A model generated the notes under the pieces. That model did not search any database. It was given only the letters and a program-made list of their open reading frames with translations, and had not been told where the DNA came from. The translations under genes were made by a program, and so were the position numbers. This document shows, one piece after another, positions 39,145-49,148 of a stretch of DNA of 64,000 bases; position 1 is the stretch's first letter; every line of letters starts with the position of its first letter. Source of the stretch: an uncultured Acidobacteriaceae bacterium (GTDB taxonomy: Bacteria > Acidobacteriota > Terriglobia > Terriglobales > Acidobacteriaceae); the NCBI GenBank assembly GCA_903828675.1, contig CAIKND010000042.1, forward strand, positions 1-64,000, read 5' to 3'.

Positions 39145-40511
39145 TCCTTGAATCCCCGGCGTTCGCTAACGAGTTGCTTGAAGACGCGGCCGCGGTGCTC
39201 GTAGCTTTCAAACTGATCGAAGCTTGAGCAGGCCGGAGCCAGCAGAACCACTTCTCCGGGACGCGCGGCAGAGGCGGCGGCGCTGACGGCTTTTTCCAGC
39301 GTTTCGCAGGAGTGGATGGAGACGACGCCGCGCAGGTGGGACTCGATTTTGGCGGCGGCCGCGCCGATGGTGTAGATGGCGCTGACCCGCTCGCGCAGCA
39401 GCTGCGACAGCAGAGTGTAGTCGGAGCCCTTGTCTTTGCCGCCAAGGATGAGATGAATACCTCCGGAGAAGGAGGCGACGGCCTTGGCGGTGGCGTCCAC
39501 GTTGGTGGCCTTGGAATCGTTGTAGAACTCGACGCCGTTGACTGTGGCCACGTACTCGAGGCGATGCTCGACAGCGCGAAAGCCCTCGATGGCCTTGCGA
39601 ATCGTCTCGACAGTCGCGCCGGCCAGCCGGGCCGCCACTACGGCGGCGAGGACGTTTTCCACATTGTGGGTGCCCTTGAGGGGGATTCCACCGAGGGGCA
39701 TGACCTGCTCGATGGGCGCGTCTTTCGACGGGCGGTAGACGACGAATCCTTCTTCAAGCCAGGCGCCCTGTTCGACCGAATGTTCGACGGAAAAGAGGTA
39801 GACCGGGGCGGCCGAGCGACTGGCGGCTTCGGCTGAACGGTCATTGTCAGCGTTGAGGACAAGGCTGTCGTGCTGATTCTGCACGGCAAAGATCCGTTCC
39901 TTGGCGCGCGCGTAGTTCTCGAAACTGCCGTGGCGGTCGAGGTGGTCGGGGGTGATGTTGAGGATGACGGCGATGGCGGGATGGAACTCGACGGTGCTTT
40001 CAAGCTGGAAGCTGGATACCTCGAGAACCGACCAGGTGTCGGGGGTGCTTTCGCCGATGAGGCCCACGACGGGGACTCCGATATTGCCGCCGACCAGAGT
40101 GGGGAAACCGGCATCCTTGAGAATTTCGCCGAGCAGCGCGGTTGTTGTGGTCTTGCCGTTGGAGCCGGTGATGGCCAGCATCTTTCCCTGGAGAAAGCGG
40201 GCGGCGAGTTCGAGTTCGCCGATGACCGGCAGGCCGAAGCCGCGCGCCTGTACCAATTCAGGCGTATCCATGGGCACACCGGGGCTGACAACGATCAGGT
40301 CCTGACGGCGGAAAGTGAGCAGGCCGTGGCCGCCAGCCTCGACCATGATGCCTTCGTCAAGCAGAGCGGGTATGTCCTTGGCCAGCGCTTGAGCGCTGCG
40401 CACGTCGGAGACCGTCACCTGCGCTCCCTGGTGGCGGAGAAACAGGGCCGCCGCCAGGCCAGATTTTCCCAGTCCTACAACCAAGACTTTTTTGCCTTTG
40501 AGTTCCATCAT
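39129..40511 (-). CDS. murD: UDP-N-acetylmuramoylalanine--D-glutamate ligase
   Basis: 460 aa; VVGLGKSGLAAALFLR, TGSNGKTTTTALLGEIL, NDSKATNVDATAKAV. Confidence 0.96.
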   Translation of the reverse strand: MMELKGKKVLVVGLGKSGLAAALFLRHQGAQVTVSDVRSAQALAKDIPALLDEGIMVEAGGHGLLTFRRQDLIVVSPGVPMDTPELVQARGFGLPVIGELELAARFLQGKMLAITGSNGKTTTTALLGEILKDAGFPTLVGGNIGVPVVGLIGESTPDTWSVLEVSSFQLESTVEFHPAIAVILNITPDHLDRHGSFENYARAKERIFAVQNQHDSLVLNADNDRSAEAASRSAAPVYLFSVEHSVEQGAWLEEGFVVYRPSKDAPIEQVMPLGGIPLKGTHNVENVLAAVVAARLAGATVETIRKAIEGFRAVEHRLEYVATVNGVEFYNDSKATNVDATAKAVASFSGGIHLILGGKDKGSDYTLLSQLLRERVSAIYTIGAAAAKIESHLRGVVSIHSCETLEKAVSAAASAARPGEVVLLAPACSSFDQFESYEHRGRVFKQLVSERRGFKEWQHA

Positions 40512-40577
40512 TTGGTTTTTCCTCAGGCTTCCGCGGTCTCTCTATTGTGCACCGCATGGGGCGCGCGCGGGCCTTGT

Positions 40578-41717
40578 CTAACGCAGTTTGAGAGTGGTGA
40601 GTGCAAACAATGCAAACACCAAGGCACCGATCCAGAAACGGACAATGACCTTCGACTCGCTCCACCCCAGCTGCTCGAAGTGGTGATGCAGGGGGGCCAT
40701 CTTGAAGATACGCTTTCCATTACGCAGCTTGTAGCTGCCCACCTGGAGGATGACGGAGACGGCTTCGAGGATGAAAACACCGCCGATGAACGGCAGCAGA
40801 AGTTCCTGACGAATGAGCACGGCAACGGTTCCGATGGCCCCGCCGAGCGCCAGCGAGCCTACGTCGCCCATGAAAATCTCGGCTGGATGGGCGTTGTACC
40901 AGAGAAAACCGATAGAAGCGCCGACCATGGAACCGCAAAAGACGGTGAGCTCGCCCACCATGGGCATGCGCTGGAGTTCAAGATAGTCAGCAAAGACTAC
41001 GTGGCCGCTGACATAGGTAAGGACCGCCAGCGCGGCGGCGGCGATGATGGTGCAGCCTATGGCCAGGCCGTCGAGTCCATCGGTCAGATTGACGGCGTTG
41101 GATGAGCCCATCAGCACAAATACGACAAAAGCGATGAACGGCAGAAATGCGAGGAACCCAAGGTGAGGAACTGTGCTGGGCCACCAGTGCCACAGCAGGT
41201 CAGGGTGCCAGCTTTTGACGAATGGCACGGACAGCCGCGTGGAGAACATTTTGAACTGTTCGAGTACAACGAGAAATATTGCGACGAGCGCCCCGGCCAG
41301 CCCCTGCCACATCAGTTTGGCGCGCGCTGTAAGGCCGAGGCTGCGCCGCTGAACGACTTTGATGTAGTCGTCTGCAAAACCGATGGCTCCAAACGCCAAG
41401 GTGGAAAAAACCGTAATCCAGACAAACGGATTGGCCGGATCGGACCACAAGACCGTGGGAAGCAGAATGGCAATGCAGATCAAGACGCCGCCCATGGTGG
41501 GGGTGCCTGTCTTTTTCAGGTGCGACTGCGGGCCGTCTTCGCGTACGAACTGGCCGATCTGGAACTCGCGCAGCTTTTGGATCACGTAGGGGCCAATGAG
41601 CAGAGCAATGAGCAGCGCGGTGCCCGAGGCGAAGGCGGTGCGAAACGTGAGGTAGCGGAAAATCCGGAACGGGTGAAAAAACGGAAACAGCTTTTCGTAC
41701 AGCAGCCAGTAAAGCAA
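40578..41717 (-). CDS. mraY: Phospho-N-acetylmuramoyl-pentapeptide-transferase
   Basis: 379 aa; [43 protein letters not shown]. Confidence 0.97.
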   Translation of the reverse strand: MLYWLLYEKLFPFFHPFRIFRYLTFRTAFASGTALLIALLIGPYVIQKLREFQIGQFVREDGPQSHLKKTGTPTMGGVLICIAILLPTVLWSDPANPFVWITVFSTLAFGAIGFADDYIKVVQRRSLGLTARAKLMWQGLAGALVAIFLVVLEQFKMFSTRLSVPFVKSWHPDLLWHWWPSTVPHLGFLAFLPFIAFVVFVLMGSSNAVNLTDGLDGLAIGCTIIAAAALAVLTYVSGHVVFADYLELQRMPMVGELTVFCGSMVGASIGFLWYNAHPAEIFMGDVGSLALGGAIGTVAVLIRQELLLPFIGGVFILEAVSVILQVGSYKLRNGKRIFKMAPLHHHFEQLGWSESKVIVRFWIGALVFALFALTTLKLR

Positions 41718-41848
41718 GGGGCCTCCAAAGCCGGAGTGAGGCGGGTTTTAGCTTGATTTTACAGGGCCGGAGCCTGGGAGGCTGTGGAAGCACGGCCGAG
41801 ACTGAAACGTGGGGCGGCGCCGGCTGCTGCCAGCGCCGCCGATTCGCT

Positions 41849-43378
41849 TTACCTGGAGCTTACCCTGAGCAGGAGAACTCCGTGGGAAGGCACCGTGGCT
41901 GTGAACGCGCCACCTTTAAAATTCACGTCCTTATGCGCCCACAAATCGCGCGCCAACTTTACCGCGCCAGGTAGTTTCAGATTGCGAGCGGTGATGGTAG
42001 CCGGACCCGCTGCCGAGCCGAGATTGACGACACCCACTGCCACGCTTCCGTCCGCGAGCGGCTTGACCCATGTCTCAAAATCGCCATTTTTTACCGGTGA
42101 AGCCTGCTTGCCGAGCGGGTCCTGATCGATGGCGATCACTTCCCTGTTCAGGAGGATCGACTTGGTTGTGTCCGACATGGTGCGAATGTCGTTGCCGGCC
42201 AGCAACGGCGCGGCTACAAGCGCCCAGAGACTCATATGAGTGCGATATTCGTCGTCGCTCATGTGGCCGTTGCCAATCTCAAGCATGTCCGGATCATTCC
42301 AATGCCCGGGGCCGGCATAGGGCGCGGTGGGCACCTGCTTCTCGACATTGCCGATCATGCTTGCCCACTCGTCGCTGATGTCGCCAGTGGTGCGCCAAAG
42401 GTTGCCGCCGACTTCAGAGCCCCACTTTTCTACGCCGCCCATTCCGTACTCGCACAAACTGAACACAATGGGCCTGCCGGTAGCCTGAAGGGCATCTCCC
42501 ATTTTCTGATAGATGGGGTGGAGCACGTCGTTCGTGTAGATATTTCCCGCGCTGCACCAGTCGTACTTGAGATAGTCGATACCCCAGGCGGCAAACATAT
42601 TTGCATCCTGCGCTTCATGCCCATAACTCGCTTGATAACTCCCGCAGGTTCTCGGCCCAGGAGAAGAGTAGATTCCCAGCTTTAGGCCTTTGGAGTGGAC
42701 ATAGTCCGCAAGCGCCTTCATGTCTGGGAACTTGTGGTTTGCCGGAAGATTTCCCTGAGCGTCGCGCACACCTTCCCACGTGTCATCGATGTTGACATAG
42801 ATATAGCCCGCGTCGCGCATTCCGCTGGAGATCATGGCGTCTGCCATGGTGCGAACAGTCTGGTCATCGACCTTGTTCTGAAACAGATTCCAACTGTTCC
42901 AGCCCATCGGCGGCGTCTTGGCGAGTCCGTTGTACGGAACCTTATGGAGGGCGGGCGGCTCAATGTACTCGAGCTTTGGAATCTCATCAGCGGCTGTGAT
43001 CGGCTTTGCCACAAACGCACTGCCCCATTGTGTTCCGCGCAATTCGCCATTGGCAAAGTCGCCTACCACGAAGGGCTTCTTGTCTTCCCATCCGGAGATC
43101 TCGAAGTGGTTTCCTGTGAGAGTTCCTTTAACGTCCGTAGCGAATCCCATCGCTACTATTTTTCCTTTCAGCTCACTGCCCGTTTGAGTTACCTGAAGAA
43201 TCCATGTTTGAAACTCACCGCTATCCAGTTTGATGTTATTGACAGCTGCCCAACGTCCTGTTAAATCTTGCCCGGAAACCGGCTGAGCCAGGATAAGGCC
43301 GCACAACAATAAGAACACCGCACTCAACTTCATTCGCATTCTCTCTCTCCACTCCTCGAACGGACTTTTCCCGTTCAT
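41849..43378 (-). CDS. Alpha-galactosidase-like glycoside hydrolase, GH27 family
   Basis: 509 aa; PPMGWNSWNLF, YIYVNIDDTWEG, YLKYDWCSAG. Confidence 0.9.
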   Translation of the reverse strand: MNGKSPFEEWRERMRMKLSAVFLLLCGLILAQPVSGQDLTGRWAAVNNIKLDSGEFQTWILQVTQTGSELKGKIVAMGFATDVKGTLTGNHFEISGWEDKKPFVVGDFANGELRGTQWGSAFVAKPITAADEIPKLEYIEPPALHKVPYNGLAKTPPMGWNSWNLFQNKVDDQTVRTMADAMISSGMRDAGYIYVNIDDTWEGVRDAQGNLPANHKFPDMKALADYVHSKGLKLGIYSSPGPRTCGSYQASYGHEAQDANMFAAWGIDYLKYDWCSAGNIYTNDVLHPIYQKMGDALQATGRPIVFSLCEYGMGGVEKWGSEVGGNLWRTTGDISDEWASMIGNVEKQVPTAPYAGPGHWNDPDMLEIGNGHMSDDEYRTHMSLWALVAAPLLAGNDIRTMSDTTKSILLNREVIAIDQDPLGKQASPVKNGDFETWVKPLADGSVAVGVVNLGSAAGPATITARNLKLPGAVKLARDLWAHKDVNFKGGAFTATVPSHGVLLLRVSSR

Positions 43379-43439
43379 TTTGATGGTTGAATTCAGATAG
43401 CCGACTATCTTGCTCGGTCGCGGCAGCAGTATTGTTGCA

Positions 43440-45695
43440 TCAATGATTTACAACGGGATCACGCACCATAACATCACGGTGTGAGATTGTTGGATGTGCG
43501 CTCTCGTCGTCAGCTTCGGCTATCGCCTGCAAGGAGTATGAGCCTACAGCTTTTGGCGTCTTGAGCGTTACGGTGTATGACTGAGCGCCAAGCGGCGCGA
43601 GCATGAACGGCCTCTCCTCCGCAGCTAATTGCTTGCCCGCAGCGTCTGTAAACACAAGCCGCAGCTTGCCAGAGCGAGGCCGGTCCTGATCGTTGACCAT
43701 GGCAATAGTGTAGTCTTGCATCGCACCTGCATTCAGAGCCGCTTGCCAGAAGTTCAAGTACACACCGAGCGGATTGAAAGCCTGCTCCATCGCCTTCTCG
43801 AAATGCGGCTCGAGCTGCAGGTTCTTCAGATCGATAAAGTGATCCGAGGTAAATGCCTTGGGATCGCTGGCACTCAAATAGACAAAGTGCAGCACGCCCG
43901 CATAGCGCCGGTAGGCCCGCCAGAACTCCGTCTCGCCGCCCAGCAGATAAGCCTGCAACGCAAAACGATTTTCGGTCGTGTTCCGGTCGCCTAGGAGGCG
44001 CGAATACAGCTTATCAGTCAGCAGGGTTGGCGTGCCGTCGCGGTTCAGCCATAGCCAGCCATACTCGTTCAGAATCGTCGCATGCCCGTTCTTGCTTGTA
44101 GATCCGCTCGGTAATGGCCCCAGCATCGACTCTAGATCGGCGACCTGAAATGGATGATGCCCGCCCTGCGCATCTTCCATCGCCAATCCATAAAACAGAT
44201 ACTGATGATCTTCGACCGGATCGTCTGCGCCCGCAGGCGAGTTATAGCTGTTCTCCCACGGGCGATTTGATAAGTCCAGCGATCGCACTGCGGGAATAAT
44301 GGTATTGGTGAACTCCGGCAGCCAGCTCTCATTGGTTGCATCCCAGATGGCTACGCTGGGATGATTCCAGTTATCGCGCATCCACTCGCTGTACTCGCCG
44401 ATCATTTCCTTTGTGTCGTAGACAGCGCGGAAGCCGCCAGCCCAGCTTGGATGTCCAGTCCATACCATGTATTCGTACTGAATCAACAGGCCATTTTCAT
44501 CAGCGATTTCCAACCAGCGATCGGGGACCGGGCCGATGCAGAAGCGAAATGCGTTCCAGTGCATCTGCTTGGGAATATCGACCAGCAGGCGATGAAGCCA
44601 GGCCTCATCCCATGGCAGCGTTCCGCTGTCGGGATCCTCGAAGAAGCGATGCAAAGTGATATTCGATCCGCGCAGGAAATAGGGCCGCCCATTCAGATAA
44701 GCGCGCTGTGTCGCCGTGTCAAAGCGGAACTCGCGCATCCCGAAGCGCGTGGTGGCATCGTCACCGGCGGTTCCGGTAACCACCTGATAGAGAAACGGAT
44801 CTTCAGGAGTCCACAGGTGCGCTTTGGGAATCACAACCGTTTGCGTTACGGTCCTGTCGCCGCCCGCGGGCACGTCCACCTGCTCTTCAACTCTTTCAGA
44901 AGCTGGCGCATTGGACTTCCGCTCGAAGGCCTGCTGCGCAACTGTTGTTGTTGCAATGTGGTCCGAGTAGTTATGAAGCACGGTCTGCACAAGGATGCTG
45001 GATGCGGCTAACTGCGGCGCCACCTGTACAGTAGAGATGACCGGATTATTCATCGCCATCAGGCTCACATCGTCATAGATCCCCGGAGTCCAGCGGTTTT
45101 TTTCAAAATCTGTTCCATGCCATACATTAGCGGGCAGCACGCCCGGATGCGCTCCGATCCGTATGACCAGTTCATTTTTCGCGCTCCAGCGGATGAAGCG
45201 GGTCACGTCAAAATAGGCAGCGGTAAAACACGGATCGTGTTCGCCGATGCGAATGCCGTTTAAATAGACCACGGTTCCGAATTGCGCCTTGTTCACTTTG
45301 AGCAGGGCTACCGCAGACTGAGCGGGAGCGTCGAATATTTTGCGATACCAAAAGTAGTTTCGCTGCTGATGCGAAATGCCGCGCGCGTCGCCGAGCTTGT
45401 CGTAATCCGCCTGACTGTACCTGCCCTGCCGGACCAGATTCGAGAGAAGTTGCCGTGTCTGGTACTGATCCACATCGGCGAACGCGGGTGCGGCTGAATG
45501 CGTGAGCCCCGGCACAGGCACGGTGTGACGATAGGCCGCCGGCAAGGCATCGGCAGCCACACTGTCCTCCACATCCCACGTGCCGTCGAGCGACAGTGTT
45601 ACTCGATGTGCGGCTTGGCCACTCGCCGTAAGCGAGCAGAACGCCATGCAGCAACACATCCACCAAAATATTGCCCGTTGTGATTTCATCGCCAT
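43440..45695 (-). CDS. GH2-family glycoside hydrolase, secreted
   Basis: 751 aa; signal peptide; sugar-binding/Ig-like/TIM domains (MREFRFDTATQRAYLNGRPYFLRGSNITLHRFF, WDATNESW). Confidence 0.8.
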   Translation of the reverse strand: MAMKSQRAIFWWMCCCMAFCSLTASGQAAHRVTLSLDGTWDVEDSVAADALPAAYRHTVPVPGLTHSAAPAFADVDQYQTRQLLSNLVRQGRYSQADYDKLGDARGISHQQRNYFWYRKIFDAPAQSAVALLKVNKAQFGTVVYLNGIRIGEHDPCFTAAYFDVTRFIRWSAKNELVIRIGAHPGVLPANVWHGTDFEKNRWTPGIYDDVSLMAMNNPVISTVQVAPQLAASSILVQTVLHNYSDHIATTTVAQQAFERKSNAPASERVEEQVDVPAGGDRTVTQTVVIPKAHLWTPEDPFLYQVVTGTAGDDATTRFGMREFRFDTATQRAYLNGRPYFLRGSNITLHRFFEDPDSGTLPWDEAWLHRLLVDIPKQMHWNAFRFCIGPVPDRWLEIADENGLLIQYEYMVWTGHPSWAGGFRAVYDTKEMIGEYSEWMRDNWNHPSVAIWDATNESWLPEFTNTIIPAVRSLDLSNRPWENSYNSPAGADDPVEDHQYLFYGLAMEDAQGGHHPFQVADLESMLGPLPSGSTSKNGHATILNEYGWLWLNRDGTPTLLTDKLYSRLLGDRNTTENRFALQAYLLGGETEFWRAYRRYAGVLHFVYLSASDPKAFTSDHFIDLKNLQLEPHFEKAMEQAFNPLGVYLNFWQAALNAGAMQDYTIAMVNDQDRPRSGKLRLVFTDAAGKQLAAEERPFMLAPLGAQSYTVTLKTPKAVGSYSLQAIAEADDESAHPTISHRDVMVRDPVVNH

Positions 45696-45745
45696 ACTCC
45701 TCGTCGAATAGGTTGCCCGCGGACTATTCCCTTTTGCCTGGGTGT

Positions 45746-47593
45746 CTATCCCTCACTTCGTACAAATGCCTTGATGGTCGCCAATGGCTTGTCCACTTTG
45801 CTTGTTGGCGAAATTCTGTACCTGCCCACGCACGCAGGCACAATGAACGTCTCAGCATAATGGACCACAAAGGGCTCGAATGCACCCTCCGGGCTCTCGA
45901 CTACGGCCTCATCGCCCTCGACCAGATTGAGTACGTTCAGCGCGCCCCCGGTATCGTGCTCCACGGGGGCGGTGAACCAGTGACGGCGCGTCTCAAGAAA
46001 CTCAAGCTCGTGCAGCCCGGTTGCCTCTTCGCGCCAACCTTCGCCGCGCGCTATCTCGCGCACTGGACTTACCAGGTTACTGGCGACCCATTCGCGGTCG
46101 CGGTTCCACTGGATGTTAGCAAGCCCGTGTTTGAGATGAATGGGCCGCGGCAAACCGTTCATGCCGAGGCGCGCCCAGTCCCATAACTTGAAGGTGAAGA
46201 TATAGGGCGTGGCGCTTATCTCAAGCACCATGCTGTTCTTCCCCGAGCAGTGAATGGTTCCCGCCGGAATGGAGAAATGGTCGTGTTTTTTTGCCGGCCA
46301 CGCGTTTACATACTGCTCGGCAGGGAACGGCGGCCCATCCGCCTGTGCCGCTTCAAGATCACCGGCCATCTTCGCGGCATCAGTTCCGGGCCTCAATCCC
46401 AGATACACTACCGCGTCCGGTTCCGCATCCAGCAGATAGTAACTCTCATCCTGTGTGTACGGCATCCCAAAGTGCTCCGCGATGTAACTCTTTAGGGGAT
46501 GAACCTGAAGCGATAAGTTACCACCACCTACAGTATCGAGAAAGTCAAAGCGGATGGGAAATTCGGCGCCGAACCGACGAACAATTTCAGTTCCGAGTAA
46601 CTCCTGAGGATGTTCGTGCACTAATGCGAGCGCCGGCACCTCTATCGCTTGATCGCCAAAGGTGAAGCGCACACTGTTCTCTTCCGGCACGCAATCGAAA
46701 CACCACGCGAAGTTAGGCGGCCCCTGGGGCAGGTCAAAGTGCCGGCGCATCCACTCTCCGCCCCACGGGCCGGGATCGAAGAAAGGCACCACACGAAAGG
46801 GACGCCGCACCGCCTTGGCCAAGGATTCCCGATAGAGGCTGCCTGGGATCATCCCTGGGCGCTGGTCCAGATTTGTGTCGATATAGAAATCGATCGATTT
46901 ATGCAGGCGATGCTTTTCAGCGTCCGCGGCACGCCAGTCCACAAAGAAGGCCCGCTTATATAGCTCCGCCGCAGACGCCGACTCGTTGCCTGCACCGATG
47001 TTTCCGGTGCGATGTGCGCGCTGGCGCTGCTGAATTTCCCATCTGGTCACATCGCAGTAGACAAGCAAGTCCCACCGTTGTGCAACATACGCCGCACCGG
47101 TTCCATAGACCAGGACAACGCCGCAGGAGTTCGCTATCTCCGCACGTAATTTCTTGACCCTGTCGTTATCAAAGAACGAATTCAAGTCCACAGGGGTCGC
47201 CCAGCCAAATACCGGATCGTCGCCGAGAAGCGGTGCCAGGAGCTCCGTCAACTCCATTGGGGATTTGAGGGCGAGTTCGGCAAAGACCGGCGTCACTCCA
47301 GCGGATGCCGCAGTCTCCAGCCCGACTCGAACTTCCTCTGTGTCGACTCCCGGATAGCACTCTGCCACAACCACCGCGGGCCTGCCTCGGTCTAGGCGGT
47401 CTTTCAACTCCTGTGCGATAGCGGCCCAGCCTGAACGGCACGCGGCGCTGTCTTTGGAAACGCGAATGGCGGGTTGCTTGTCGTAATTCGAGGGCCGCCT
47501 TGGCGAGGTCCGTTCCGCCGACGGATCAACCTCCAAGCCGTTTGGCATCGGGTTCGGTGATAGTATGGCCCCTTCTTTCTCGTTTGTCTTCAT
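45746..47593 (-). CDS. Class I mannose-6-phosphate isomerase-like protein with N-terminal nucleotide-kinase-like region
   Basis: C-terminal half NLSLQVHPLKSYIAEHFG...KKHDHFSIPAGTIHCSG (PMI cupin); probable start MKTNEKEGAI at 47593 rather than 47710. Confidence 0.75.
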   Translation of the reverse strand: MKTNEKEGAILSPNPMPNGLEVDPSAERTSPRRPSNYDKQPAIRVSKDSAACRSGWAAIAQELKDRLDRGRPAVVVAECYPGVDTEEVRVGLETAASAGVTPVFAELALKSPMELTELLAPLLGDDPVFGWATPVDLNSFFDNDRVKKLRAEIANSCGVVLVYGTGAAYVAQRWDLLVYCDVTRWEIQQRQRAHRTGNIGAGNESASAAELYKRAFFVDWRAADAEKHRLHKSIDFYIDTNLDQRPGMIPGSLYRESLAKAVRRPFRVVPFFDPGPWGGEWMRRHFDLPQGPPNFAWCFDCVPEENSVRFTFGDQAIEVPALALVHEHPQELLGTEIVRRFGAEFPIRFDFLDTVGGGNLSLQVHPLKSYIAEHFGMPYTQDESYYLLDAEPDAVVYLGLRPGTDAAKMAGDLEAAQADGPPFPAEQYVNAWPAKKHDHFSIPAGTIHCSGKNSMVLEISATPYIFTFKLWDWARLGMNGLPRPIHLKHGLANIQWNRDREWVASNLVSPVREIARGEGWREEATGLHELEFLETRRHWFTAPVEHDTGGALNVLNLVEGDEAVVESPEGAFEPFVVHYAETFIVPACVGRYRISPTSKVDKPLATIKAFVRSEG

Positions 47594-47810
47594 CGCAACA
47601 AATGATAGCTGACGTGAAGGGCACCGGCAAAAGGAGCTGCAAGAATCGCTTCGAATCAAGAGCCAAATGGCCGATGAGAGAGGCGATTGACAGTGCATAG
47701 CGCGGGGCATTCAAATGATCCACGCTGCCCACAATCATCGAAGCCAGCCACTTTCGCGCGCAGGAGATTCCCACAACTTGTCTTCTCAATCAGCTCCTCG
47801 CACCGGCTCA

Positions 47811-49115
47811 ATGTACCGCATCGCTCTGACCGGCGCCATTTCCGGGCTGCTTTTCGGGTTCGATACGGCTGTGATTAACGGGGCTCTGCTCTCGCTACGC
47901 AGCCACTTTGCCCTAACGGAATTTCAGGTCGAAGTTGCCGCCAGCAGCCTTTTGTATGGTTGCCTGTTCGGCGCGATGGGGGCCGGCACACTGAGCGACC
48001 GCTATGGACGCCGCTCCATCCTGCGGCTGAGCGGCCTGCTGTTTCTTATGTCCGCGATTTTTGCCGCTGTGCCTCACACAATTGCGGAGTTTTTGGTTGC
48101 GCGATTCGTAGGCGGGTTGGGCATCGGCCTCGCTTCAACCATTGCGCCTCTTTATCTCGCTGAGGTTTCGCCGCGTGAAAAGCGCGGCAGCATTGTGACA
48201 CTCAATCAGACGGCTATCGTTTCCGGCATTCTGGTCGCCTACTGCACAAACTGGGCGCTGTCGTTTACAGGCGAAGTTGCCTGGCGCTGGATGTTCGGCT
48301 CTGCCGCTCTGCCGGCGGTGGCCTTCATCGTGTGCCTGCGCTTCGTTCCCGAGAGTCCGCGCTGGCTTCTCCAGCAACACCGCGGCCCTGAGGCCGATGC
48401 CGCACTGTATACGATCGGCGGCGATGCACACCGCGCAGAGACGCTGGCTGAGATCAGCGAGGCCATCGCACAGGAAGTGCCTGCTCCGGGATGGTTGCGG
48501 CGCATGAGACGGCCGCTGGTGCTGGCGATTGTTGTGGCCGCGCTGCAGCAGATGACCGGCATCAACACCGTGCTTTATTACGGCTCGATGCTGTTTGTCG
48601 CGCACGGCAACAGCGGCACCGATGAGCGCGCCTTCGCCGCAAATGTTCTTATCGGTGTGACAAATCTGGTGTTCACGCTGGTAGCGCTCGCAGTTATGGA
48701 TCGCATCGACCGGCGCTTTCTGCTGGGTGGTTCCGCCGCGGTTATGCTCGTAGCCCTGCTGCTGCTGGTGTTTGAATTTCAGCGCGCGCACGCGAGCTTT
48801 GTTCTGATCGTCGCCAGCACCATGCTGTATGTTGCCGCATTTGCAACGGGGCTAGGGCCGGGTGCCTGGGTTTACATCGCGGAGATTTTTCCGACCAACA
48901 TTCGCGGTCGCGCCATGTCGATTGGGACGACGGTGCTGTGGGGCAGTTGCATCCTGGTGTCGAATTCGTTTCTTACGTTGATTCGCGCACTGAGCGCTGC
49001 AGGCGCGTTTGCGGTGTACGCGGGGATATGCGCGGTGGCCGTGGTGTTTTTCTTCAGGCTGCCGGAGACGCGCGGGCGGTCGCTCGAAGAGATTGAGCGC
49101 TCGTGGGAGGTTTGA
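47811..49115 (+). CDS. Sugar porter family MFS transporter
   Basis: MYRIALTGAISGLLFGFDTAVINGAL, GTLSDRYGRRS, VPESPRWLL, PETRGRSLEEIE. Confidence 0.92.
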   Translation: MYRIALTGAISGLLFGFDTAVINGALLSLRSHFALTEFQVEVAASSLLYGCLFGAMGAGTLSDRYGRRSILRLSGLLFLMSAIFAAVPHTIAEFLVARFVGGLGIGLASTIAPLYLAEVSPREKRGSIVTLNQTAIVSGILVAYCTNWALSFTGEVAWRWMFGSAALPAVAFIVCLRFVPESPRWLLQQHRGPEADAALYTIGGDAHRAETLAEISEAIAQEVPAPGWLRRMRRPLVLAIVVAALQQMTGINTVLYYGSMLFVAHGNSGTDERAFAANVLIGVTNLVFTLVALAVMDRIDRRFLLGGSAAVMLVALLLLVFEFQRAHASFVLIVASTMLYVAAFATGLGPGAWVYIAEIFPTNIRGRAMSIGTTVLWGSCILVSNSFLTLIRALSAAGAFAVYAGICAVAVVFFFRLPETRGRSLEEIERSWEV

Positions 49116-49148
49116 TCGCTACTCCGATGAAGCAGGCTCAGCCTGCGC

